The notes: generated by a model from the letters alone, not told the origin. A stretch of 10,634 nt of DNA from a bacterium (GCA_030544165.1 JAUNRP010000051.1:1-10634), one strand, 5' to 3'. Shown: positions 1 to 6,320, counted from the stretch's first letter. Numbers and translations: made by a program.

Positions 1-27
1 CCCACTCGCGTTCCAGGCGTGGAATCC

Positions 28-930
28 TCAGGATCCCGAGGTTCCCAGCACCACGGAGCCGACGCCCGAGCTGACCTTCACGCGCACCGGAGCACTCACG
101 GGGATTCCGTCCGGATCCGGCGCCGGAAGCAGGTTGGTGCGTCCCCCGGCTCCGGCGTCGCCCGTCACCACATATCCGTGGGTGGTGGGGGGCAGGTTCA
201 GGGCGACGTCCCCGACGCCGGCAGTCACGTCCACCGCCGAGGGAATCCCGCCGGAGATGGTGAGCGAGATGTCCCCGACCCCACCATTGATCGTGAGGGG
301 CCCGCCATCAACGTTCACGGACCCCCGGATGTCCCCGACCCCGGCGCGGATGTCCATCGAGCGCGCGCTCACACCGAGGATGACGTCTCCGACCCCGGAG
401 GTCACCACCACCTCATCCCAGGTCCCGCCAGCGTTGGCGTCTCCGGCCCTCGTGGAGATGTGGAGGTCGAGTTCGGGAGCGGATGGCACGGCCACATCCA
501 GGGTGCCGGACTCATCCCACCCCCAGGAGAATCCCGTGAGGAACCAGATCCGGCGGGCTGCCTCGGGCTCGATCGTGAGGGTACCCCCGGAGCGCACCAC
601 GGAGTTCGCCTCCATATTCGCCGGGTCTCCCGGCATGGTCGCGGTCCACGTGAGGCCGGGGTTGGAAGTATCGCTCACGGTGACGTTGGCGCGGCTGGAC
701 GACACACGCACCTGCTCCACCCCGTCCATCGATTCGCTGCTGCCCAACGTGGAGGTGTGCCACCGCGGCCCCGAGAGCCCGGCATTGAGGGAGAACCACA
801 CGAGCGTGGCCACGAGGAACAGGACGCCGAAGCCCGTGATGAAGGCGCGCACGGCGGGGTTGGCGGGACGCTGGCGGCCCAGCGGGTGGGGCGGGCGGTG
901 GGAGGTGCGCTCGGAGGCGGTGGTGGTCAT
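28..930 (-). CDS. Membrane-anchored DUF4097-like beta-repeat protein
   Basis: This 300-residue protein has a basic, proline-rich cytoplasmic N-terminus (about 1-28), one hydrophobic membrane segment (about 30-50, with FGVLFLVATLVWF) and a long outside domain rich in Gly, Val, Thr and Ser. The domain repeats GVGD or a near match at residues 179, 197, 217, 238 and 289 (the last is GVGS). The 18-21 residue spacing of the first four fits coils of a beta-solenoid. This is the look of the DUF4097 / putative adhesin family, which includes LiaG-type proteins found beside cell-envelope stress systems. The start is supported by AAAGGA 8 bases upstream, and the gene begins 11 bases after the response regulator stop, so it is almost surely co-transcribed with the kinase and regulator. 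Its exact function is unknown. An envelope sensor, scaffold or output of the two-component pair is inference from position. Family assignment is fairly confident, role is not. Confidence 0.8.
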   Translation of the reverse strand: MTTTASERTSHRPPHPLGRQRPANPAVRAFITGFGVLFLVATLVWFSLNAGLSGPRWHTSTLGSSESMDGVEQVRVSSSRANVTVSDTSNPGLTWTATMPGDPANMEANSVVRSGGTLTIEPEAARRIWFLTGFSWGWDESGTLDVAVPSAPELDLHISTRAGDANAGGTWDEVVVTSGVGDVILGVSARSMDIRAGVGDIRGSVNVDGGPLTINGGVGDISLTISGGIPSAVDVTAGVGDVALNLPPTTHGYVVTGDAGAGGRTNLLPAPDPDGIPVSAPVRVKVSSGVGSVVLGTSGS

Positions 931-941
931 GGGAGGTCCTT

Positions 942-1586
942 TCAGGAGTCCAGGTAGCGGAGGACGGCCATCACGCGGCGGTTCTCGCTCTCGGCAGGAT
1001 GGAGGGAGAGCTTGGAGAAGATCGAGGAGACGTGCTTCTCCACGGAGCCCTCTGAGATGAACAGGCCCTTCGCGATCGCGGAGTTGGACTTGCCCTGGGC
1101 CATCAGCTCGAGCACGTCGCGCTCGCGGGCGGTGAGCTGGTCCAGATCATCCGTGCGGCGGGAGCGGACCACGATCTGGGCCACCACCTCCGGATCCAGG
1201 ACGGTGCCGCCACCGGCCACGGTGGCCACCGCCTCCAGGAACTCCTCCACGTCCGCCACCCGCTCCTTCAGCAGGTAGCCGAGCCCGCGGGTGGAGGTGG
1301 AGATGAGCTCGGAGGCGTAGCGCTCCTCCACGTACTGCGAGAGCACCAGGATCGCCACCTCGGGGTTCTGGCTGCGCAGCAGCACGGCGGCGCGGATCCC
1401 CTCGTCCGTGAAGGTGGGCGGCATCCGCACGTCCACGATCGCGAGATCCGGGGCCACGCGGGCCGCGAGGGAGACCAGCTCCTCGGCGGTCCCGAGCGAG
1501 CCCACGATCTCGTGGCCGGCGTCCACGAGGAGCCGCTCCAGCCCGGCGCGGAGGAGGACGGAGTCTTCGGCAATGATCAGGCGCAT
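942..1586 (-). CDS. NarL/FixJ-family response regulator
   Basis: This is a 214-residue two-domain response regulator. The receiver domain (about 1-120) has the acidic pair E7/D8, the phospho-acceptor D52 in the motif IVDVRMPP, S83 at the switch Ser/Thr position and K107 in YLLKE. A linker leads to a LuxR-type helix-turn-helix (about 150-200) with LTARERDVLELMAQG, then the recognition helix around ISEGSVEKHVSSIFSKL. All catalytic and DNA-contact landmarks are intact, so it should be a functional phospho-dependent transcription factor. The ATG lies inside the end of the kinase gene (10-base overlap) behind a GGAG sequence, which indicates translational coupling and identifies the upstream kinase as its partner. 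Its targets are unknown. The downstream DUF4097-like gene and its own operon are the natural first candidates. Confidence 0.96.
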   Translation of the reverse strand: MRLIIAEDSVLLRAGLERLLVDAGHEIVGSLGTAEELVSLAARVAPDLAIVDVRMPPTFTDEGIRAAVLLRSQNPEVAILVLSQYVEERYASELISTSTRGLGYLLKERVADVEEFLEAVATVAGGGTVLDPEVVAQIVVRSRRTDDLDQLTARERDVLELMAQGKSNSAIAKGLFISEGSVEKHVSSIFSKLSLHPAESENRRVMAVLRYLDS

Positions 1587-2869
1587 GGCAGCTCCACGGT
1601 GATGATGGTCGGACCCCCGTCGGGGCTGGTCAGGGTGAGGGTGCCGCGCGCGGACCGCACCCGCTCGGCGAGGCCTGCGAGGCCCGTGTGGCTCGGATCG
1701 CGGGTGAGGGCAGCGCCGCCGCGCCCGTCGTCCATCACCATGATCCGGAGCGTGTCTCCGTCACGGGTCACGACGACGTCCGCCCGGGTTGCTCCCGAGT
1801 GCTTGGCCACGTTGGTGAGGGCTTCCGCCGCCACGAAGTAGGCCACCGACTCGACCGACCGGTGCGGCCGCTCGTCCAGGTCCACCCGGACCCGGACCGG
1901 GACCGGGGTACGGGCGGCGAGTGCGGAGAGTGCGGCGTCCAGGCCGCGGTCCGTGAGGACGGCGGGGTGGATGCCCCGGGCCAGTTGGCGCAGGTCGTTC
2001 ACGGCGGCCTTGGCCTCCGCGTGCGCCTCATCGATCATGGCGCGGGCCGCCGCGGGATCGCTTTCCATCTTCGCCTTCGCCATCCCGAGGGTCATGGCGA
2101 GGTTGACGAGGCGGGGCTGGGCGCCATCGTGGAGATCGCGCTCCAGCCGGCGCCGCTCGGTCTCCGCGGCCCTCTCGGCGGCATCGTGCGCGCCGGTGAG
2201 TGCCACCACCTCCTCGCGCAGTTCCTGCTCCGATCCGGAGATCATCGTGGCATCCAGCATGCGATCGGCCAGCACACCCACCCAGAGGATCAGGAGGCCG
2301 AGGATGGCCGCCACGATTCCGGCGGGGATCGCCCACGCCGTCCCCACGGTGAGGCCCGGGAGGATCCGGTACCCGATGGCGTCCGTTCCCAGGATCCCGA
2401 ACGAACCGAGCCCGGTCCCGATGAGGATGATCGCGAGCGAGACGGTGATGAGGCCCAGGAGGATCTTCAGGCCATGGTGCAGGAAGGAGCGCCAGAACTC
2501 CGGCACCGTGAAGGGGGCGAGGGCCCGCCGGAACCAGCCGTCGGAGGGGGAGCGGTGTGGCTCGGCGAGATCGCGGACGGGCAGGCCGTACACGGCGCGG
2601 GCACGGGCACGCTCGGCGCCCAACTGGCCCCGGATCACGTGCAGGACCAGCCAGAGGACCACCAGGCCCAGCCCGAACAGCGGCGTGAGGCCCACTCCGA
2701 TCGCCAGGAGCACGATCATCGGGATGAACCACACGAAGAAGAGGAGGAAGGAGACCATCAGGTTGCCCACACCGGGCAGGAGGTCCCGCAGGATCGGACG
2801 CTGGGCGTCCGCCTCGGGTGCGCGGGCGGCCCGGACGGGGCCGCCGGGGTGAACTGCTGCTGTACTCAT
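1577..2869 (-). CDS. Sensor histidine kinase, HisKA_3 type, with membrane sensor domain
   Basis: Taken from the ATG at 2869, this is a 430-residue membrane kinase. Residues about 35-80 and 130-205 form two hydrophobic blocks (about four membrane segments in total) with a cytoplasmic loop between them, the pattern of the actinobacterial putative 'sensor' domain that precedes many HisKA_3 kinases. The dimerisation/phospho-acceptor region has H247 in ERDLHDGAQ. The ATPase domain shows the N box around N353 (EALTNVAKHSGA), the G1 box D380-G385 (DDGRGG) and a glycine motif near 396-400 (TGLAGLAERV). The residue usually Gln at position 252 (DxxxQ phosphatase motif) is Pro. The frame stays open upstream to 3004, but those 45 codons look non-coding and lie in hairpin-rich DNA. 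At 2869 a TAGCCT -10 sits 7 bases ahead, which suits leaderless translation. The kinase overlaps its response regulator by 10 bases. The stimulus is unknown, envelope stress is plausible. Confidence 0.93.
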   Translation of the reverse strand: MSTAAVHPGGPVRAARAPEADAQRPILRDLLPGVGNLMVSFLLFFVWFIPMIVLLAIGVGLTPLFGLGLVVLWLVLHVIRGQLGAERARARAVYGLPVRDLAEPHRSPSDGWFRRALAPFTVPEFWRSFLHHGLKILLGLITVSLAIILIGTGLGSFGILGTDAIGYRILPGLTVGTAWAIPAGIVAAILGLLILWVGVLADRMLDATMISGSEQELREEVVALTGAHDAAERAAETERRRLERDLHDGAQPRLVNLAMTLGMAKAKMESDPAAARAMIDEAHAEAKAAVNDLRQLARGIHPAVLTDRGLDAALSALAARTPVPVRVRVDLDERPHRSVESVAYFVAAEALTNVAKHSGATRADVVVTRDGDTLRIMVMDDGRGGAALTRDPSHTGLAGLAERVRSARGTLTLTSPDGGPTIITVELPCA

Positions 2870-2876
2870 GACACTC

Positions 2877-2882
2877 AGGCTA
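2877..2882 (-). promoter_or_regulatory. Candidate -10 box for a leaderless kinase transcript
   Basis: On the minus strand the hexamer TAGCCT (TANNNT pattern) ends 7 bases before the ATG at 2869. No Shine-Dalgarno sequence is present in the 20 bases before that ATG. This spacing would put the transcript start on the A of the ATG, as in the many leaderless actinobacterial mRNAs. No good -35 is visible. This is a position-based inference. Confidence 0.45.
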
Positions 2883-3103
2883 GGGCGGCGCGCGGGCCCA
2901 CGGGCACGGTGGAAGCCGGTCACTTTGGTGGGGGGTTTCCCCCAGAGCCCACCGGGGGTGGCCGCGCCCTTGCCGCTGCAAGGCCCTCCCGCAACTCGGT
3001 TCACTCACCGCGAACCCACCCCTCCGGGTGGGGTCTCCAGCGCGCGCATCTGCCCCACCCCCGGTAACTTCTTAGTCCTACGGGGAGAACTCCCCCGGGA
3101 ATC

Positions 3104-3110
3104 AGGAGGA
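3104..3110 (+). promoter_or_regulatory. Strong Shine-Dalgarno of the CsbD-like gene
   Basis: AGGAGGA lies four bases ahead of the ATG at 3115. It is an almost perfect anti-16S match and fixes the start of this small gene. It is stronger than the ribosome sites of the other genes in the window, which suggests high translation. Confidence 0.85.
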
Positions 3111-3114
3111 CAGC

Positions 3115-3348
3115 ATGGGTATCGGAGACGACATCAAGCACGGTGCTGAGAAGGCTTTCGGCAAGGCCAAGGAAGGCTTCGGCGATCTGACTGACAACGA
3201 GCGCCTGGAGGCTGAGGGCAAGGCCGATCAGCTCGAGGCGGACGCGAAGAACGCGGGCGCGGACCTCCGCGACGGCGTGGATGACGTGGTCGATGACGCG
3301 AAGGCGGGCATCGAGGACATGCGTCGGGACACGGACCGCAAGTTCTGA
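3115..3348 (+). CDS. CsbD-like small stress protein
   Basis: This 77-residue, highly charged, Cys- and Trp-free protein begins MGIGDDIKHGAEKAFGKAKE and continues with ERLEAEGKADQLEAD. The pattern of a KxGKAKE-like helix, a short acidic turn and an EAEGKADQ helix is typical of actinobacterial CsbD-like proteins, a family named after a sigma-B-controlled Bacillus protein of unknown biochemical role. The C-terminal part (about 45-77) alternates Asp, Lys/Arg and Ala and probably forms an extra amphipathic helix. It is monocistronic, with an excellent AGGAGGA ribosome site and a strong terminator 15 bases after the stop. Sequence signs of high expression and known family behaviour suggest stress or stationary-phase induction. 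No stress-sigma promoter is clearly visible. The family call is good, function is unknown. Confidence 0.85.
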   Translation: MGIGDDIKHGAEKAFGKAKEGFGDLTDNERLEAEGKADQLEADAKNAGADLRDGVDDVVDDAKAGIEDMRRDTDRKF

Positions 3349-3363
3349 GCACCGCAGACACGT

Positions 3364-3393
3364 GAAGAGGGCCCCCACTCGGGGGCCCTCTTC
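3364..3393. terminator. Bidirectional intrinsic terminator
   Basis: A perfect 13-bp inverted repeat (GAAGAGGGCCCCC and its complement) encloses a 4-base loop, ACTC. It is followed on the plus strand by a short pyrimidine run, CTTT. It lies between the CsbD-like stop at 3348 and the SIS gene stop at 3429, which run towards each other. It should therefore stop both transcripts, with the better U-rich tail on the plus strand. Confidence 0.9.
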
Positions 3394-3428
3394 CTTTGTG
3401 TCCGCACGCCTCGCGCGGCCGCGAGCCC

Positions 3429-4316
3429 CTACGCGTCCTCGAGGATGATGGAGCGCGTCAGGTTGCGCGGCTGGTCCGGATTGAATCCCTTCTGCAGGGA
3501 GAGGGCCACGGCGAGCTTCTGGCACCGGATGAGCGTGAGCTGGGGGTCCTCGTCCCACTGCAGCACGAGTGCGCCGGTAGATTCCACCTCACCGGCCAGC
3601 TTCGGCGGCTGCTCACCCAGCAGCACCACGGCGGAGTTCTCGTCCTGGATGGCCTTGGGGCCATGCCGCCAGTCCATCGAGGGGTAGGACTCGGCCCATG
3701 CCACGGCCGCCTCGCGCAGCTTGAGAGCGGCCTCGTTGGCGAGGCCGTAGGCCATCCCGCGTCCGAGGTAGGTGAACTGCGTGCGGGCCAGCACCTCCGC
3801 GGGGACGTCCCACCCCACCACGTTCGCGGCGTCGTCGAACAGGGAGCCGAGGTCCTCGCCAAGGGAGGCGCGGAACAGGGTGAGCACGGCGGTGGCGTAA
3901 CGGGTCTGGACCACGGACTGCTCATCGGCGAACGGGAGGAGGATCACGTCGTCGGCGGCGGAGACCCCGGGGGAGGTGGGGTCACCGATGATGGCGAGCG
4001 TGCGCTGGCGGCCCTTCACCTGCGCGAGGAGGTCGAGCACCTCGGTGGTGGTGCCGGAGCGGGTGATGGCGATCAGGAGGTCGTAGCTGCGATTCGCCGG
4101 GTACTCGCTCGCCACGAACGCGTCCGTCTCGCCGAGGCCGAGCTCCTCGCGGCGCGCGGCGTAGGCCTGCGCCATGAACCAGGAGGTGCCGCAGCCCACC
4201 ACGGCCACGCGAGCGCCCGCAGGGGGTAGGAGGTCGGCGTGCTCCTGCGCGGCCGCTGCTGCCTGCCGCCACACCTCCGGTTGGCTGGCGATCTCGGCCG
4301 CTACGAACGTGTCCAT
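3429..4316 (-). CDS. GlmS-like SIS-domain sugar-phosphate isomerase/deaminase
   Basis: This 295-residue protein consists of two tandem SIS domains like the isomerase half of GlmS, with no glutamine amidotransferase domain. The first SIS has GCGTS (41-45) and the phosphosugar loop TRSGTTTE (85-92). The second has LGRGMAYGLANEAALKLREAA (split motif at about 184-204) and RHGP (217-220), then a GlmS-style tail with DQPRNLTRS (281-289). E195, K199, E202 and H218 match the spacing of GlmS E481, K485, E488 and H504. The tail residue equal to GlmS K603 is Arg288. Such stand-alone enzymes (AgaS- or FrlB-like) isomerise/deaminate amino-sugar phosphates or split fructosamine phosphates. It is the last gene of the sugar ABC operon, so it probably processes the imported substrate. 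I chose ATG 4316 because AAGGAG precedes it. ATG 4343 overlaps the permease stop (ATGA) and would add nine residues. Confidence 0.88.
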   Translation of the reverse strand: MDTFVAAEIASQPEVWRQAAAAAQEHADLLPPAGARVAVVGCGTSWFMAQAYAARREELGLGETDAFVASEYPANRSYDLLIAITRSGTTTEVLDLLAQVKGRQRTLAIIGDPTSPGVSAADDVILLPFADEQSVVQTRYATAVLTLFRASLGEDLGSLFDDAANVVGWDVPAEVLARTQFTYLGRGMAYGLANEAALKLREAAVAWAESYPSMDWRHGPKAIQDENSAVVLLGEQPPKLAGEVESTGALVLQWDEDPQLTLIRCQKLAVALSLQKGFNPDQPRNLTRSIILEDA

Positions 4317-4325
4317 CGTGAGGGT

Positions 4326-4331
4326 CTCCTT
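4326..4331 (-). promoter_or_regulatory. Shine-Dalgarno that supports the 4316 start of the SIS gene
   Basis: AAGGAG on the minus strand lies 9 bases ahead of the ATG at 4316, whereas the alternative ATG at 4343 has no good ribosome site but has a 4-base overlap with the upstream stop. Both starts remain possible. Translation coupled through 4343 followed by re-initiation at 4316 cannot be excluded. Confidence 0.55.
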
Positions 4332-4339
4332 GGTGGTTG

Positions 4340-5275
4340 TCATTTGATGCTGCCTGCGGTCAGTCCGGCCACGAGCCGCTTCTCGATGAACGCGAACAGG
4401 ATCACCACGGGGATGATCGCCACGATCGAGACGCCGAACACGTACTGCCAGGCCGAGTCGTACTGCCCCACAAACTTGGTGAGCGCCACGGAGAGGGGCT
4501 GCTTGTCCGCGGAGGAGAGGATCACGAGCGAGGCCGCGAACTCGTTCCACGAGGCCACGAACGTGAAGATGATGGCGGTCACGATCCCCGGCCACACGAG
4601 CGGCAGGTTGATCTTGAACAGGACCGCCCAGCGGCCGGCGCCGTCGATCTGGGCGGCCTCGTCCACCTCCTTGGGGACGGAGGCGAAGAACGAGTGCATG
4701 ATCCACGTGCCGAAGCTCAGGTTGAACGCGGCGTTGATGAGGATCATCGCGAGCCAGGTGTCGTTCAGGCCCCAGCCGAGGAACTGGCGGAAGAGGCCCG
4801 CCACGAGCACGGCGGGCTGCAGCATCTGGGTCATGAGGACCACGAACAGGAACGCGAGGCGGCCCGGGAAGCGGAAGCGCGCCGTGTAGTAGGCGGCCGG
4901 CATTGCCACCAGCAGGGTGAGCAGCGTGGCCGCCACCGCGATCACCAGCGTGGAGGTGAGGTTCGCGGGAAGCGGGGTCTCCGGCGTGGACCACATGGTC
5001 ACGTAGTTCTCCGGGTGCCACTCACTTGGCAGGTACGTGGGCGGGATGCGCAGGATCTCCGGGCGGGACTTGAACGAGCCCAGCAGCATCACCGTGTAGG
5101 GGAGCAGGAAGAAGATGGCGATCAGGGCGCCGCCCACCATCCGCATGGGGATGTTGGCCCGCGAGCCCGGCCCTCCCTGGTCCCACCTCGCGAAGGCCCG
5201 ACGACGGGGCGTACGTGGCTCCTGAACGGATCTGGTGGCGCCGATGGGGGCCGGTCCGGTTGACGTGGTCATCAC
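4340..5275 (-). CDS. Carbohydrate ABC transporter permease, MalG type (CUT1)
   Basis: This is the 311-residue inner-membrane permease subunit of a sugar importer. A basic cytoplasmic tail (about 1-45) precedes membrane segments near 47-66, 108-128, 140-160, 174-195, 230-250 and 277-297. The EAA loop that docks the ATPase is at about 206-229 (DEAAQIDGAGRWAVLFKINLP), where the conserved EAA..DGA......I.LP pattern is intact. The protein ends in the ..AGLTAGSIK tail common to MalG-type subunits. The frame can start at GTG 5275 (4-base GTGA overlap with the MalF stop, with GGGAG 7 bases upstream) or at the next codon, ATG 5272 (TGATG). The two differ by a single residue. It pairs with the MalF-type gene directly upstream and is translationally coupled to it. 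Confidence 0.95.
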   Translation of the reverse strand: MMTTSTGPAPIGATRSVQEPRTPRRRAFARWDQGGPGSRANIPMRMVGGALIAIFFLLPYTVMLLGSFKSRPEILRIPPTYLPSEWHPENYVTMWSTPETPLPANLTSTLVIAVAATLLTLLVAMPAAYYTARFRFPGRLAFLFVVLMTQMLQPAVLVAGLFRQFLGWGLNDTWLAMILINAAFNLSFGTWIMHSFFASVPKEVDEAAQIDGAGRWAVLFKINLPLVWPGIVTAIIFTFVASWNEFAASLVILSSADKQPLSVALTKFVGQYDSAWQYVFGVSIVAIIPVVILFAFIEKRLVAGLTAGSIK

Positions 5276-6231
5276 TCGTCAACTCCCTTCATGGGCTTGA
5301 CCACCTTGATGTAGATGGCGATCACGCCGATCACGATGGCGAAGTTGATCACCGAGAGGGCGGAGGCCATTCCCGAGTCCTGCCGCGCCTGGAGCAGCTT
5401 GAACATGAGGGTGGTGGTGGTATCGCCGTCGAATCCGGGGAGGGAGCCCGTGACCAGCTTGAGGATGGGGAACGAGTTGAACACGTTGATGATGTTGATG
5501 ATCGTTGAGACCGCGATGGCCGGCTTGAGCTGCGGCAGGATCACCTTGAAGTAGGTCTGGCGGCCACTGGCGCCATCGATCCGGGCGGCCTCGATCACGT
5601 CGTTGCCGATGGACTGGGTGCCGGCGAGCAGCGTGTACGTGGTGAAGGGCAGCGAGACGAAGATGGCGATCAGGATGGCCACGATGAAGGCCGTGGGCAT
5701 GGACTTGGTGAAGCCGAAGTCCCCGCGATCGAGGATCCCGATGTCCACGAAGAACTTCTGGAAGATCCCGTAGCCGGGCTCGAAGCCGTAGTAGATGACG
5801 GTGGTGGTCATGATGACCGAGGCGGCCCAGGGGACCACCACGGCGAGGCGCACGAGCTGGCGGCCGGGGAAGGCCTTGTTGAGGAAGTGGGCCAGGAAGA
5901 GGGAGATGACGATCGTTCCCGCCACCACCACCACCACCCAGATGATGGAGCGGAACAGGGTGGGCAGGAGGGCCGGCATCGCGAAGAGCTCGGCGTACTT
6001 CTCGAGGCCCGCGCTGCCGCGGTCGACGCCCGCGCGCGAGATGTCCCGCGTGGAGTTGTAGAACATCAGTCCCGCGGGGAAGAAGACGATCGCGAAGATG
6101 AGGGCGAGCGCGGGTCCGATCCACGGGAGGGCCTGGAGGAAGTCCTTCAGGCGGGTGCCCTTCTCCCGGTTCGTGGGAGGTGGCACCGGCTGGGTGGGCC
6201 CGGAAGGGGCCCGTTCCGCCAGTTGCGACAT
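5272..6231 (-). CDS. Carbohydrate ABC transporter permease, MalF type (CUT1)
   Basis: This 319-residue membrane protein has a proline-rich cytoplasmic N-terminus (about 1-35) and six likely membrane segments near 36-58, 95-118, 127-148, 180-204, 239-258 and 288-309. It carries an intact EAA motif at 214-236 (EAARIDGASGRQTYFKVILP). It lacks the large periplasmic P2 loop of E. coli MalF, as is usual for Gram-positive CUT1 permeases. The ATG at 6231 follows AAGGAT at short spacing. The stop overlaps the start of the MalG-type gene. With its partner it forms the pore that receives sugar from the lipoprotein encoded upstream. No ATPase gene is in the operon, so the EAA loop must dock to a shared ATPase (MsiK-like in known actinobacterial cases). 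Confidence 0.95.
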   Translation of the reverse strand: MSQLAERAPSGPTQPVPPPTNREKGTRLKDFLQALPWIGPALALIFAIVFFPAGLMFYNSTRDISRAGVDRGSAGLEKYAELFAMPALLPTLFRSIIWVVVVVAGTIVISLFLAHFLNKAFPGRQLVRLAVVVPWAASVIMTTTVIYYGFEPGYGIFQKFFVDIGILDRGDFGFTKSMPTAFIVAILIAIFVSLPFTTYTLLAGTQSIGNDVIEAARIDGASGRQTYFKVILPQLKPAIAVSTIINIINVFNSFPILKLVTGSLPGFDGDTTTTLMFKLLQARQDSGMASALSVINFAIVIGVIAIYIKVVKPMKGVDE

Positions 6232-6275
6232 GGTGATCCTTCGGCAGCGGTGGCGAGAGGGTGCGGGTATGGGAA

Positions 6276-6311
6276 CGGGTGGGGTCCCGCTGGTGAACGG
6301 GACCCCACCCG
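6276..6311 (-). terminator. Intercistronic 14-bp hairpin after the binding-protein gene
   Basis: A perfect 14-bp inverted repeat (CGGGTGGGGTCCCG and its complement) encloses the 8-base loop 6290-6297. It starts 9 bases after the binding-protein stop and lies about 45 bases before the MalF start. There is no strong U tract behind it in the direction of transcription (TTCCCATACC). It is more likely a partial terminator or a 3' mRNA-stabilising structure than a complete stop, and would lower permease expression relative to the binding protein. Confidence 0.7.
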
Positions 6312-6320
6312 CGGGAGGGA

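Larger units (their letters stand above)
2870..3114. other. Divergent intergenic region with GC-rich hairpins
   Basis: This gap separates the minus-strand kinase operon from the plus-strand CsbD-like gene. It holds three short inverted repeats: GGGGG-TTT-CCCCC at 2931-2943, CCACC-GGG-GGTGG at 2949-2961, and CCCACCC-CTCC-GGGTGGG at 3015-3032. A TAACTT hexamer at 3065-3070 could be a -10 for the CsbD-like gene, but no -35 is clear. Open frames that cross the region show no coding character. Confidence 0.4.

Noticed and set aside
11..24. TTCCA-GGCG-TGGAA hairpin after the DUF4097-like gene as a terminator
   Set aside because: Only a 5-bp stem, with no U tract on the minus strand, and the window edge prevents judgement.
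19..1060. Two overlapping plus-strand frames of about 310 codons (19-957 and 134-1060)
   Set aside because: They mirror the DUF4097-like gene and the end of the response regulator gene. Their content is Pro/Arg/Ser or Gly/His-rich noise.
2870..3004. Longer kinase start at 3004
   Set aside because: The 45 extra residues are low-complexity, have no ribosome site, and cover hairpins and the candidate -10.
1688..3067. A 459-codon plus-strand frame opposite the histidine kinase
   Set aside because: His/Gly/Asp/Glu-rich composition with no recognisable domain, and no ribosome site. It is the shadow of the kinase gene and its upstream gap.
3396..4229. Plus-strand 277-codon frame opposite the SIS gene
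   Set aside because: Gly/His/Glu-rich shadow without motifs. The opposite strand has a complete SIS enzyme with catalytic residues.
4317..5021. N-terminal extension of the SIS gene back to 5021
   Set aside because: The extension runs through the MalG-type permease gene in another frame and is Arg/His-rich nonsense. The SIS fold begins right after 4316.
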